A stretch of 64,000 bases of DNA from CAWIHA01 sp963835855 (lineage in GTDB: Bacteria > Acidobacteriota > Terriglobia > Bryobacterales > Bryobacteraceae), in contig CAWIHA010000025.1 of NCBI GenBank assembly GCA_963835855.1, forward strand, positions 124,001-188,000, written 5' to 3'. Both the position numbers and the translations under genes were made by a program. The notes under the pieces are model-generated. The model searched no databases. It was not told the origin of the DNA and saw nothing but the letters and a program-made list of their open reading frames with translations. Positions 46,380 through 55,639 of this stretch are shown here, in pieces (the stretch's first letter is position 1; every line of letters starts with the position of its first letter).

Positions 46380-47233
46380 GTAAACGAGCTGTACGCGCTT
46401 CATTTCAGGGGGAAAAGGGCGCCTTCAGCCAGGAAGCAGCCCGGAAGCTGCTCGGGGAGCGCGTCAAAGTCGTCCCGTGTCAACGATTTGAGGATGTATT
46501 CGTCCGTTTGCGCGAGCGCGACGTGGATGCCGCTGTCGTACCGATCGAGAACACTTTAGCGGGTTCGGTGCACGAGAATTACGACCACCTGCTCGAATTC
46601 GATTTCGAGATCTGCGGAGAGACCAACGTCCGCATCAACCACAACCTGATCGCTGCGCCCGGAGTCGCGTTCCGGAACATCCGCCGCGTGTATTCCCATC
46701 CGGTGGCGCTCAATCAGTGCCTCGATTTTTTCACACGCAATCCGCAAATCGAGCGCGTCCCGTTCTACGACACCGCGGGCAGCGTCAAGATGATCATGGA
46801 AGAGAAGCCACCCGGCGGCGCCGCCATTGCCTCGGCCATCGCAGCCGAGATTTACGGCGCTCATATCCTGCGCCGCTCGCTTGAAGACGACCGTGCGAAT
46901 TTCACCCGGTTCTTCCTCCTGCGCCGTCCGGAGGACGTCCAGCGCCGCCGCCCCGTTGCCGGTGCCGGCAAACAGGATTGGAAGATTTCGCTCGTCTTCT
47001 CGATCCGCAATATTCCCGGCGCCTTGTTCCGTTCCCTCAGTGCCTTCGCCCTGCGCGACCTCAATCTGACGAAGATCGAATCGCGGCCGTTGCGCGGCAA
47101 GCCGTGGGAGTATCTGTTCTATGTGGATCTGGTTGGCCGCCTGGAAGATCCGAAAGTACAGAAAGCCTTGGGGCACCTGGACGAACTAGCCGACTTTCTG
47201 CGCGTGTTGGGCTGCTACCCCAAGGGGGACTGA
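46376..47233 (+). CDS. pheA: prephenate dehydratase
   Basis: This 285-aa monofunctional enzyme converts prephenate to phenylpyruvate in phenylalanine synthesis. Features: N-terminal QGEKGAFSQEAA, VPIENTLAGSVHENYD, VYSHPVALNQCLDFF, an ANFTRFFLL segment, and a C-terminal ACT domain (SLVFSIRNIPGALFRSLSAFALRDLNLTKIESRP) with the ESRP motif for phenylalanine feedback. The chorismate mutase domain is absent. It is translationally coupled to ubiX. Confidence 0.95.
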   Translation: MSKRAVRASFQGEKGAFSQEAARKLLGERVKVVPCQRFEDVFVRLRERDVDAAVVPIENTLAGSVHENYDHLLEFDFEICGETNVRINHNLIAAPGVAFRNIRRVYSHPVALNQCLDFFTRNPQIERVPFYDTAGSVKMIMEEKPPGGAAIASAIAAEIYGAHILRRSLEDDRANFTRFFLLRRPEDVQRRRPVAGAGKQDWKISLVFSIRNIPGALFRSLSAFALRDLNLTKIESRPLRGKPWEYLFYVDLVGRLEDPKVQKALGHLDELADFLRVLGCYPKGD

Positions 47234-47266
47234 GCGCCTGGTCATAGGAAGACGCACGCCGCGCGG

Positions 47267-47950
47267 TTAGCGCCCGTGCTGGTTCCCCCACAATTCGATT
47301 TGCAGCCTCGGGCTGAAGCGATAACCCTCTCGCTTCGAGGCTTCGGCCAGCCAGAGGCCGCGCTCGCGCAGAATTGCCGCCTCGACGCCCTCCGGCATAA
47401 GGATCACTTTCAGACGGTCGGCGGAGAGCTCTTCGACCAGGCTTCGTATCTCCTCGAGATCCTCGGGCCGGGCGACCACAAACTTGAGCTGGTAATCGTA
47501 GGACGCCATGAGCCGCCGCAGCACCTCAACTTGGATGCGCAGCCGTTCGTGTTGGGGCGCCCAGCGGCCCTCTTCGCGCGCCCAGGGTGTCGAGTTCGAG
47601 AGCTTCGGGCTGAGGCTCATGAGGTCGCAGGCGACCGGCTGGTAAACCGTTCCAGCGGTCTCGATCGTGATGTGCAAACGCTGGCGCCTGAGCGCTTCCG
47701 TCAGGACGACGATATCAGGTGCAATCATGGGCTCGCCGCCGGTGACGACGACGTGGTGCGCCGGATAGCGTCCAACCTCGTCGAGGATTGCCGGAATATC
47801 CAACTCGCATCCTTCCGGTTCCCAGGACGTGTAAGGCGTGTCGCACCAGACGCAGCGCAGATTACAGCCACTCGTGCGGACAAACACAGACGGCGTGCCA
47901 GCAAGACCGCCTTCACCCTGGATGGAATAGAAGATCTCGGCGATGCGCAT
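47267..47950 (-). CDS. queE: 7-carboxy-7-deazaguanine synthase
   Basis: This 227-aa radical SAM enzyme converts carboxy-tetrahydropterin to 7-carboxy-7-deazaguanine in queuosine synthesis. The cluster cysteines C29, C33 and C36 (SGCNLRCVWCDTPY) form the CX3CX2C motif, and FYSIQGEGGLAGTPSVFVR and VVTGGEPM are family signatures. It begins five bases after queC, giving a queC-queE unit. Confidence 0.95.
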   Translation of the reverse strand: MRIAEIFYSIQGEGGLAGTPSVFVRTSGCNLRCVWCDTPYTSWEPEGCELDIPAILDEVGRYPAHHVVVTGGEPMIAPDIVVLTEALRRQRLHITIETAGTVYQPVACDLMSLSPKLSNSTPWAREEGRWAPQHERLRIQVEVLRRLMASYDYQLKFVVARPEDLEEIRSLVEELSADRLKVILMPEGVEAAILRERGLWLAEASKREGYRFSPRLQIELWGNQHGR

Positions 47951-47955
47951 TTGTA

Positions 47956-48630
47956 CTAGGCCAGGGGATCTCTGACGCCTGCCTCACCAAAACCCTTCGC
48001 ACGAAGAAGGCAGGAATCGCATGCGCCGCACGGCCGACCTTGTTCATCCGGATCGTAGCAGCTCCAGGTGATCGAGAAATCCAGGCCGAGCTCGCGCGCG
48101 AGCTTAACGATCTCAGCCTTCGTGAGCCGGATGAGCGGCGTGTGAATCGTCACTTGTGCGCTGCCTTCGACTGCGGTACGGGTGGCGAGATTGGCCATGC
48201 GCTCGAAGGCCTGGATGTACTCCGGCCGGCAGTCCGGATAGCCGGAGTAGTCGATTGCGTTGACGCCCAGAAAGATGTCCGGCGCTTCGAGCACTTCCGC
48301 CCATGCCAGCGCGCAGGCGAGGAAGATCGTATTGCGCGCGGGCACGTACGTTACGGGGATGCCGCGCTCGATTTCGGCTGCCGTACGGCCTTTCGGCACG
48401 GCCAGTTCCGCCGTAAGCGCGGAGCCACCCAAGGCCCGAAGGCCGATCGGGAACACAATATGCCTGGCGGCGCCTAAAGCGGCCGCAACGCGCCGCGCCG
48501 CCTCGAGTTCGATGCGGTGCCGCTGGCCGTAATCAAACGAAAGCGCATAACACTGGAAGCCTTCGCGTCTGGCCAGAGCGAGCGTGGTGGACGAATCCAG
48601 GCCGCCGCTCAGCAAACACACCGCATTCAC
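47956..48630 (-). CDS. queC: 7-cyano-7-deazaguanine synthase
   Basis: This 224-aa ATP-dependent enzyme turns 7-carboxy-7-deazaguanine into preQ0. The N-terminal ATP loop is LLSGGLDSSTTLAL, SFDYGQRH follows, and the zinc-binding cysteines lie at the end (SITWSCYDPDEQGRPCGACDSCLLR). It is first in the queC-queE operon. No preQ1 riboswitch was recognised in the 60 bases upstream. Confidence 0.95.
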   Translation of the reverse strand: MNAVCLLSGGLDSSTTLALARREGFQCYALSFDYGQRHRIELEAARRVAAALGAARHIVFPIGLRALGGSALTAELAVPKGRTAAEIERGIPVTYVPARNTIFLACALAWAEVLEAPDIFLGVNAIDYSGYPDCRPEYIQAFERMANLATRTAVEGSAQVTIHTPLIRLTKAEIVKLARELGLDFSITWSCYDPDEQGRPCGACDSCLLRAKGFGEAGVRDPLA

Positions 48631-48691
48631 TTGGATGATCCCCAGAAATTATTATGGCCCGCGGCGGGGCGCCACGCGAGCAGCCGCTATA

Positions 48692-49798
48692 ATGGGGTTC
48701 CTGGGTTTGCGATTGGCATTGCTCACCTCGACGCCGTTGAACATCACCCAAGGTAGCGGCACGTTCAGCGGCATCACAACGCTGGCGCGAGCCGTAAGGG
48801 CCGCCGGCGCGGAGGTGGAGTTGATCGCCCCGCCTGTCCATCTGCCGGTTTACACGCTCGAGCGCCTCTGGTTCAACGAGCAGCTCCGGCGCCGCGACTT
48901 TCATGGCTTCGACGCCGTGGTTGGCTTCGACATGGACGGTTATCGCATCGCCGGCCAAGGCGGGCCGCCGCACGCGGCCTCCATCAAAGGCGTGATCGCC
49001 GATGAGATGCGGTTTGAGCACGGAGCGACCCGGGCCACCATGACGATCCAAGCTACTTGCGAGCGCATCCACGTCCGCCGCGCGGACCTCGTGATGACGA
49101 CCAGCCAGTATGCTGCCAGACAGTTACAGGCGCTCTACGGCCTCGCTGAGTCTCCGCGAGTCGTGCCGGAGGCGATCGATTTGGCACTCTGGCACGAGCT
49201 GTTCGCCCGGAACCCTGCCGAGCCCGATCCGCACAAGTTTACCGTTCTGTCGATCTGCCGCTTCTATCCGCGGAAGCGCTTAGATGTGCTACTCGGCGCG
49301 GCGGCGCGGGTCCGCGACGGCATCCCTGAGCTTGAAGTCCGCATTGTGGGCGGCGGACCGGAAGCCGGCAGGCTGAGGCGCATTTGCCGCGAGCTGCGCC
49401 TCGGGCGCACCGTGCGCTGGCTAGGCGACGTCTCCCAGGCCGAGCTGGCATGCGAGTACCAGCGAGCGGATCTTTTCTGCCTGCCGAGCGTGCAGGAAGG
49501 ATTTGGAATCGTGTTCCTGGAGGCGATGGCCGCCGGCAAGCCGATCATCGCCGCGCGGGCCGCGGCGGTCCCGGAACTGGTGCCGCAGGGCATTCTGGTC
49601 GAGCCCGGCGATGAGCTGGCGCTCGCTGCCTCGATTACAAAGCTGTATAACGATGCGGCTTTGCGCCGCTCGCTTGGCGAGGCCGGCCAGAGCCGGGTGG
49701 AGCAATTTGAGGCGTCGCGAATCGCGAAGTGCTTCCTCGAACAGATCGACGGACTTACGGCTGGCAGAACACCTTCGCGTACGGCAGCGCAGCGCTAA
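48692..49798 (+). CDS. GT4-family glycosyltransferase
   Basis: This protein of about 368 aa is a GT-B fold glycosyltransferase. The N-domain begins LALLTSTPLNITQGSGTFSGITTLARAV, and the C-domain carries the donor-site signature FCLPSVQEGFGIVFLEAMAAGKPIIA (E-x7-E). The start is uncertain: ATG 48692 overlaps a TATAAT hexamer (48688-48693), so if that is the promoter the real start may be the TTG at 48707. Acceptor and sugar cannot be deduced. Its 3' end overlaps the convergent GT39-type gene by 44 bases. Confidence 0.85.
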   Translation: MGFLGLRLALLTSTPLNITQGSGTFSGITTLARAVRAAGAEVELIAPPVHLPVYTLERLWFNEQLRRRDFHGFDAVVGFDMDGYRIAGQGGPPHAASIKGVIADEMRFEHGATRATMTIQATCERIHVRRADLVMTTSQYAARQLQALYGLAESPRVVPEAIDLALWHELFARNPAEPDPHKFTVLSICRFYPRKRLDVLLGAAARVRDGIPELEVRIVGGGPEAGRLRRICRELRLGRTVRWLGDVSQAELACEYQRADLFCLPSVQEGFGIVFLEAMAAGKPIIAARAAAVPELVPQGILVEPGDELALAASITKLYNDAALRRSLGEAGQSRVEQFEASRIAKCFLEQIDGLTAGRTPSRTAAQR

Positions 49799-51383
49799 CC
49801 TGATCGCAGTAATTCATGCCTTCCACCGGTTTCACGGTCCCAAATCTCTCCAGGCTGAGGTAATGAATGTTGGCCTCATCCTGCTCTTTTTGGGTGTAGC
49901 TCTTTGTCAAGAACATGATGGGTTGCGCGGGCATTGGAATCCCGTTCACCGAGACACCTTGGGCCAGCACTACAACGACCTTGGGTATCTCCTTGGGGGC
50001 AGCCTTGACCTGTTCGGCCAGTACCGTAGCGTTAATATCGAAATACAGCCAGACCCAAGGGTTGGGCGCCCAAAGCTCGAAATAGGTGCGGTAAGGTTCG
50101 TACGCCAGCAGCATGAGCACTATGATGGCGGCGCAGGGGAGCCAGCCCTTGCGTATCCTGTGCGAGAGGTATGCGTAAGCGCCGCGGCCGCCGATCGCAG
50201 CGAGGATGAAAACCGGAGGGATCATCAAGATCGCTCTCAAGGCGTGCGGCACGGCCTCGTCGGAAAAAGCGACCGGCCCAGCGGTGATGGCCAACCAGCC
50301 CAGGATGATCCAGTAGGGGAAGGAGCTCTTGGCCTCGGGATCGCCCGCGGTCTGGCGCCGGACGTTTTTCCAAGCAGCGTGGATTGCGAAAATGATGCCG
50401 AGCCCGAGGAAAATTGCGACGGGCCAGAAAACCTGGCGCCGCTCGGAGTAATTGTGCCGCCAGTTGGCGTCCCCTTTAAGGAACAGCATCTGCACGGTCT
50501 TCCAGGTGTTGATAGCCAGCTCCTTCACTGGATGTTGCGCCTGAAGAATCGAAATTTGGGAAGCGTGGCCCCAACACGTTCCGGGGTTCCGGAGGAAATA
50601 GGCCGCCAGCGGAGCCACAATAAGGAACGCGGCTGCGGCAAACAGCGCAGAACCAATCCAAAACTTGTCCAGCCATCGCTGGTGCCGCGCTTCAGAAAAA
50701 TAATACAGAAAGACGCCGGCAATCAGCAGCGGCGTGGCACGGTAGGAGATATAGGTATGGAAGCCGAGACCGTAAACCACTCCGGCCAGAACCATCATGC
50801 CGGTGAACCGCTTGCCCTCGCGCAGCCGCTCAATGCCGGCGAGAAGAAAATACAGGCCCCAAACAAGGAAAAACGGGGATGCGATCGCGCGGAAGGCAAT
50901 GCGCGAGAAGTTGAGGTGCCAAAAGCTCGTTGCCACGAAAAACGAGGCCAGAAGTCCCGTGGGCGAACCAAAAAGCCAAGCCGCCAAAAGGTATACGCCC
51001 CACACGGTCAGTGTGCCGAAGATCGCGCTCGGAAGCCGCAGGACCCAGGCCTTGTTGCCAAAAAAATGGACGAACACTGCGGCGGTGTTGATGAAGAGCC
51101 CCTCGCGGCCGTTATTTTCCGGGTAAAAAACTTTGAAATGGTGGGTCTCAAGCGCCTCCAGAGCATTGCTTCCGTTCATCGCTTCGTCACCATAAAGCCC
51201 GTGCGGGATCGTCGTGATGTGATAAAAACGCAGGAAGGCTGCGATGGCGAGAATCAGAATGAGCAGCGCGCGAATGTCACTCCTAAGCAGGACGAACTGG
51301 CTCCGTTGCGGCTCATCCGTTTCCAGCGTGCGATAGCTGAGCGCCGGCTCCCAGCGCTTACCGGGCTTGCGCCGTCTGCCCAT
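49755..51383 (-). CDS. GT39/PMT-type membrane glycosyltransferase
   Basis: This protein of about 542 aa has about 11-12 membrane helices. The first luminal loop carries the acidic motif GLYGDEAMNGSNALEAL of the ArnT/PMT superfamily, which transfers sugars from polyprenyl-phosphate donors. A C-terminal periplasmic domain of about 90 residues (EIPKVVVVLAQGVSVNGIPMPAQPIMFL) follows. It probably decorates envelope polymers or proteins; the acceptor is unknown. ATG 51383 is preferred over an upstream one at 51395. Confidence 0.8.
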   Translation of the reverse strand: MGRRRKPGKRWEPALSYRTLETDEPQRSQFVLLRSDIRALLILILAIAAFLRFYHITTIPHGLYGDEAMNGSNALEALETHHFKVFYPENNGREGLFINTAAVFVHFFGNKAWVLRLPSAIFGTLTVWGVYLLAAWLFGSPTGLLASFFVATSFWHLNFSRIAFRAIASPFFLVWGLYFLLAGIERLREGKRFTGMMVLAGVVYGLGFHTYISYRATPLLIAGVFLYYFSEARHQRWLDKFWIGSALFAAAAFLIVAPLAAYFLRNPGTCWGHASQISILQAQHPVKELAINTWKTVQMLFLKGDANWRHNYSERRQVFWPVAIFLGLGIIFAIHAAWKNVRRQTAGDPEAKSSFPYWIILGWLAITAGPVAFSDEAVPHALRAILMIPPVFILAAIGGRGAYAYLSHRIRKGWLPCAAIIVLMLLAYEPYRTYFELWAPNPWVWLYFDINATVLAEQVKAAPKEIPKVVVVLAQGVSVNGIPMPAQPIMFLTKSYTQKEQDEANIHYLSLERFGTVKPVEGMNYCDQVSAALPYAKVFCQP

Positions 51384-51582
51384 TAGGAGCACCAAACATA
51401 AGAACGGATCTCACACAAGGTGAAGGGGTGACCCGCAGCCCTGTTCTCAGCAGATGGCAGCCAGCTTCGGCGATTTCTGAGACCGCCCTTCCTCATCCAA
51501 CTACGCATAGGGACTCATGTGGTTTGCCCAAAGGAAAATAGCACAGGTCTATGAGCCGCTGCAAGAACACCCGAGGCCGACT

Positions 51583-52482
51583 CTAGTAGATCGGCGGCTC
51601 GCCGGGCGGGCGGGTCTTCCAGCGGCGATGGATCCAGAGCCACTGGTCGGGACACTCGCGAATGACGGCCTCGAGCTCGTGGTGCAAACGCCGTGTGTCG
51701 GCATCCGCGCAGCCCGTCATCTCAACCGGCGGATAAAACCGCAGCACGTATCGCCGCTCCGCTTCCGACCATAGTGCGAACCCGGGTATAACAGCCGCTC
51801 TGCTGCGCGCAGCCAGTTTCGCAAAACCGGTCCCGGCGCAGGCGAGCGTCCCGAAAAAGTCCACGAAGACACCTTCCTCCAGGCCTGAATTCTGATCGAT
51901 GAGGATGCCAACCGCCTGGTTCGACTGGAGTGCCTTGAGGATGGACCGCGCGAAGTCTTTCTTCTCGATCAGCCAGTTGCCGCTGAGCGAGCGCCGCCGC
52001 ACAACCAGGCGATCGATGAGCGGATTGTCGAGCGGCCGCACTACGACGTGCATGGGCGCGAAGGCCAGTCCGTAAGCAAACGCGCTCAGCTCCCAGTTGC
52101 CCAGGTGCGCGGTGGCAAACAGGACGCCACGGCCGGAGCGGAGCGCCTCCTCGACGTGCTCGCGGCCATCGAAACGAATCCAGTCGGAAATGTTTTTGGG
52201 CCGAATCCGCGGGAAGCGGGCCACTGCCACTAGAAGCCGGGCGATCGAACGGAACACGCCGCCGGCGATAGCTGCACGCTCGGCGGCCGTCTTTTCGGGA
52301 AACGCCATCGCAAGATTCCGCAATGCCACGCGGCGCAAGCGCGGCACCCCGCGATCGAGCAGCGTCGAATAAGCCCGCGCCAACCGCTCGGCAACCGGGC
52401 GCGGCGAGTATTCGAGCGATTTCAGCACGCTCAGAGCGACGGCATATTCAAGCAGGTTGCGGACGGTCGAGCGAGGCGTCAA
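51583..52482 (-). CDS. LpxL/HtrB-type lysophospholipid acyltransferase
   Basis: This 299-aa membrane acyltransferase has the catalytic H-x4-E motif H126/E131 in ATAHLGNWELSAF, with an N-terminal amphipathic or membrane region and the later block GILIDQNSGLEEGVFVDFFG. Such enzymes add secondary acyl chains to lipid A. The presence of lipid A in this lineage is plausible but not shown here. It is not operonic with the neighbouring mnmA. Confidence 0.85.
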   Translation of the reverse strand: MTPRSTVRNLLEYAVALSVLKSLEYSPRPVAERLARAYSTLLDRGVPRLRRVALRNLAMAFPEKTAAERAAIAGGVFRSIARLLVAVARFPRIRPKNISDWIRFDGREHVEEALRSGRGVLFATAHLGNWELSAFAYGLAFAPMHVVVRPLDNPLIDRLVVRRRSLSGNWLIEKKDFARSILKALQSNQAVGILIDQNSGLEEGVFVDFFGTLACAGTGFAKLAARSRAAVIPGFALWSEAERRYVLRFYPPVEMTGCADADTRRLHHELEAVIRECPDQWLWIHRRWKTRPPGEPPIY

Positions 52483-52526
52483 AACACTAGTGTAGTGCGT
52501 CAGGGGATGGCGTCACCTAGGTTCTG

Positions 52527-53636
52527 CTAGCATATCCATCCGCCGCCCAGCACCAAATCTCCATCGTAGAAAACAGCGGCCTGCCCGGGCGTAACGGCGC
52601 GCTGGGGCTCGTCGAATTCAACTTCCACGCGCGTGGGGTCGGATGTAGGTGAAACGGTCGCAGGCGCGGCCACGTGCTTGTTCCTGATCTTCACGTGGGC
52701 GCGCACGGGCGCCCCCAATTCGGCCCAGGCAATCCAATTCACGCCACCGGCGGTAAGCCTGACCCGGAACAGTTCTTCGTTCCGGCCGACCACGACGCGC
52801 TGGGTCGCGGCGTCGGTTGCAATGACGTAGAGCGGCTCCCCTACGGCCACATTCAGCCCGCGGCGCTGCCCAACCGTGAAGCGATGCACGCCGCCGTGCC
52901 CGGCGAGCACGCGCCCCTCGGCCGTCACAATTTCGCCGCGCGCGCTCTCGACAGGAATGCTTTGCTCCCGAAAATACTCCTCGATGAACGCGGCATAGTC
53001 GCCGTTCGGCACGAAGCAGATCTCTTGGCTATCGCCCTTGTCCGCGACGGGCAAACCCATCTCGCGGGCCATCTCGCGCACCTGTGACTTGAGGTATCCG
53101 CCCAAGGGGAAGAGCGTTCGCGCGAGTTGCTGCTGCGTCAGCCCCCAGAGGAAGTACGTCTGGTCGCGTGCGTCATCCACGCCTCTTCGCAGAAGGTACC
53201 GCCCGGTCTTCTGATCCTGGCCGATGCGCGCATAGTGACCAGTCGCGATTTGTGCAGCGCCAACCGACGCCGCCATATCCAGAAATGCGTCGAACTTGAC
53301 GAAGTTGTTGCAGAGCGTGCATGGGACGGGCGTGCGCCCCGCCAGGTACTCATCGATGAACGGCCGCACCACTTGCTTTTCGAAGCGGTCCTCGAAATTG
53401 ACGACATAGTAAGGGATGCCAAGGCGCTCGGCGACCTGGCGGGCATCGTAAACGTCGTCGAGCGAGCAGCAGCGGCCGGTGGCGCCTCCCTCTGGGTAAA
53501 GTTGCGGCAGTCGCCGCTGGTTCCAGAGCTGCATCGTGAGACCCACTACCGGCACGCCGCGTCTCGCGAGCAGCGCCGCGACGGTGGAGCTATCGACGCC
53601 GCCGCTCATGGCGACCGCGATGGGTGCGTCAGGCAT
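52527..53636 (-). CDS. mnmA: tRNA 2-thiouridylase MnmA
   Basis: This 369-aa enzyme thiolates U34 of Lys, Glu and Gln tRNAs. The ATP loop SGGVDSST, the catalytic Cys in TPVPCTLCNNFVKF, the second Cys in SQEICFV, and HRFTVGQRRGL are all present. The ATG at 53636 overlaps the end of the cysteine desulfurase gene by 8 bases, so the desulfurase and MnmA are coupled, matching a sulfur relay IscS to MnmA. Confidence 0.95.
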   Translation of the reverse strand: MPDAPIAVAMSGGVDSSTVAALLARRGVPVVGLTMQLWNQRRLPQLYPEGGATGRCCSLDDVYDARQVAERLGIPYYVVNFEDRFEKQVVRPFIDEYLAGRTPVPCTLCNNFVKFDAFLDMAASVGAAQIATGHYARIGQDQKTGRYLLRRGVDDARDQTYFLWGLTQQQLARTLFPLGGYLKSQVREMAREMGLPVADKGDSQEICFVPNGDYAAFIEEYFREQSIPVESARGEIVTAEGRVLAGHGGVHRFTVGQRRGLNVAVGEPLYVIATDAATQRVVVGRNEELFRVRLTAGGVNWIAWAELGAPVRAHVKIRNKHVAAPATVSPTSDPTRVEVEFDEPQRAVTPGQAAVFYDGDLVLGGGWIC

Positions 53637-54795
53637 GGGCTTTGCACGCTGGAGAGATATGCCGCAGGTGCGCGACCGTGGCTGCGACCGCATGGATGAG
53701 CGCATCGACTTGCTCTTCGGTATTCGAACGGCCGAGCGAAAAGCGAATGCAGCCGCGAGCACGTTCCGGCGGGAGGCCGATGGCGGTGAGCACATGCGAC
53801 GGCTCGACCGCGCCGCTCGAGCAGGCCGCACCGCTCGAAACGGCAAAACCTTTTAGGTCCAGCGCGATCACCATCGCTTCGCCCTCGAGCCCGTCGAAAT
53901 ACATGTTCGAGGTGTTCGAGATACGCGGAGCGCCGGGCCCGTTTACGCCCGAGTTCGGCACGCGCCCGAGGATGCCGTTTTCCAAACGATCGCGCAATGC
54001 GCGCACGCGCTCCACCTCGTTCTTCAGGTTCTCCAGGAACCACTCGGCGGCGCGGCCGAGCGCAACGGCGCCAGGAACGTTCTCGGTGCCCGGCCGGCGA
54101 TCCCGCTCGTGATGGCCGCCGAACTGGATGGCGGCGAGCCGCGTTCCCTTGCGCACGTAGAGCGCCCCTTCGCCCTTCGGCGCATAGATCTTGTGCCCGC
54201 TCAGGGAGTACAGATCGACTCCCAGCGTCTGAACATTAACCGGGATCTTACCGGCCGCCTGCACACCGTCGGAATGAAACGAAACGCCCGCTTCGCGCGC
54301 GATCCGCCCGATCTCGGCGATCGGCTGGATGGTGCCGATTTCGTTGTTCGCATGCATCACCGAGATCAGCACAGTTTCGGGCCGCAGCGCGCGCCGGATC
54401 TCGCCGGGATCGACCACGCCGTCCGAGCCGACGGGCACGCGGGTCACTTCAACTCCTTCGTGTTCGAGCTGCGCACACGCGCCCAGCACCGCCGGGTGCT
54501 CGATCGCGCTCGTGATCACGTGCTTGTTCCGGCGGGGCGACTGGCGGACCGTGCCAAAGATCGCAAGATTGTCGGCCTCCGTGCCACCGCTCAGGAATAC
54601 AATCTCGCGCGGATTCGCGCCGAGCAGAGTGGCCGTGTGCCGGCGCGCCGCCTCCAACCATTGCTTGGCCATCTGGCCGTAATGATGGATACTGGAAGCG
54701 TTGCCATACACGTCGCGCAACACCGGCGCCAAGGTCTCGAGCACCTCCGCCGATACCGGCGTCGTGGCATTGTGATCGAAGTAGAAGTGATTCAT
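53629..54795 (-). CDS. iscS: cysteine desulfurase (IscS/NifS)
   Basis: This 388-aa PLP enzyme releases sulfur from cysteine as a persulfide. The PLP lysine is K202 (LSGHKIYAPKGEG) and the catalytic Cys is C325 in SSGAACSSG. N-terminal MNHFYFDHNATTPVS and VISAIEHPAVL-type motifs are present. The ATG at 54795 is the family start. It is coupled to mnmA and could also feed the IscU-like protein at 31659-32018. Confidence 0.93.
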   Translation of the reverse strand: MNHFYFDHNATTPVSAEVLETLAPVLRDVYGNASSIHHYGQMAKQWLEAARRHTATLLGANPREIVFLSGGTEADNLAIFGTVRQSPRRNKHVITSAIEHPAVLGACAQLEHEGVEVTRVPVGSDGVVDPGEIRRALRPETVLISVMHANNEIGTIQPIAEIGRIAREAGVSFHSDGVQAAGKIPVNVQTLGVDLYSLSGHKIYAPKGEGALYVRKGTRLAAIQFGGHHERDRRPGTENVPGAVALGRAAEWFLENLKNEVERVRALRDRLENGILGRVPNSGVNGPGAPRISNTSNMYFDGLEGEAMVIALDLKGFAVSSGAACSSGAVEPSHVLTAIGLPPERARGCIRFSLGRSNTEEQVDALIHAVAATVAHLRHISPACKAHA

Positions 54796-54850
54796 GGCTG
54801 ATGCGCACCCGGGAAGCGGCCCTTCGCTTCTCACATTGTAACAGCAACCT

Positions 54851-55639
54851 ATGCCGCGTCCCATCATCACGCTGACCACGGATTTCGGGCTTTCCGATCA
54901 TTTCGTCGGGACCATCAAAGGCGTGATCCTCGGCATCGCTCCAGGCGCGGAACTCGTCGATCTCACTCACCTGGTGAGCCCGTTCCGGATCACCGAAGGC
55001 GCCTTCGTGGTTGCCGAGGCGTACCGCTTCTTCCCGAAGAAGACCGTGCACCTGGTGGTGGTCGATCCCGGCGTGGGCGCCGCGCGCCGTCCCATCCTGG
55101 CCGAGGCAGCCGGCCAATTTTTCGTGGCGCCCGATAACGGCGTGCTCTCGATGATTTTCGAACGTGAGAAGCATAAAGTGCGCGCGATCAGCGAGCGGAG
55201 GTTTTTTCTGAAACCGGTGAGTGACACTTTCCACGGCCGCGATATCTTCGCGCCCGTAGCCGCGCACCTGGCCAAGGGCGTGCCGCCAGCCCGGTTCGGA
55301 AAGCCGATTGGCGATTATTGCCGCCTGGATTTCTTCAAGGCGGTGCGAACGGGCAAACACACCTGGAGCGGGCGCGTGCTGAAGATCGACCACTTCGGGA
55401 ACCTGATCACCAGCTTTCACATCTCGGAGTTTCCGGTGATTCGGACCCGGGCCTTCGTGCTGAGCTGCGGGCAGGCACAGCTCACCGAGATCGCTCGCAC
55501 TTTCGCCGAGGCGGAGCCAGGCCAGCCGGCGCTGATCGTCGGTAGCTCCGGGTACTTGGAGGTGGCGGCGAATCAAGGCTCGGCAGCGAAGCTCCTCGGT
55601 TGCGGCGCGGGCGCTCCGGTGGAATTGGCGATTTACTAA
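54851..55639 (+). CDS. SAM hydroxide adenosyltransferase (DUF62) family protein
   Basis: This 262-aa protein is related to fluorinase and to enzymes that hydrolyse S-adenosylmethionine to adenosine and methionine. Family motifs: TLTTDFGLSDHFVGTIKGVI, VDLTHLVSPFRITEGAFVV, VVVDPGVGAARR and VAPDNGVLS, followed by the NLITSFH segment of the C-terminal domain. Length is typical. It is divergent from iscS and ends over the stop of the membrane protein gene that follows. Confidence 0.9.
   Translation: MPRPIITLTTDFGLSDHFVGTIKGVILGIAPGAELVDLTHLVSPFRITEGAFVVAEAYRFFPKKTVHLVVVDPGVGAARRPILAEAAGQFFVAPDNGVLSMIFEREKHKVRAISERRFFLKPVSDTFHGRDIFAPVAAHLAKGVPPARFGKPIGDYCRLDFFKAVRTGKHTWSGRVLKIDHFGNLITSFHISEFPVIRTRAFVLSCGQAQLTEIARTFAEAEPGQPALIVGSSGYLEVAANQGSAAKLLGCGAGAPVELAIY

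Noticed and set aside
53637..53846. 70-residue N-terminal extension of MnmA
   Set aside because: It is antisense-like sequence inside the cysteine desulfurase gene; the ATG at 53636 matches the family start.
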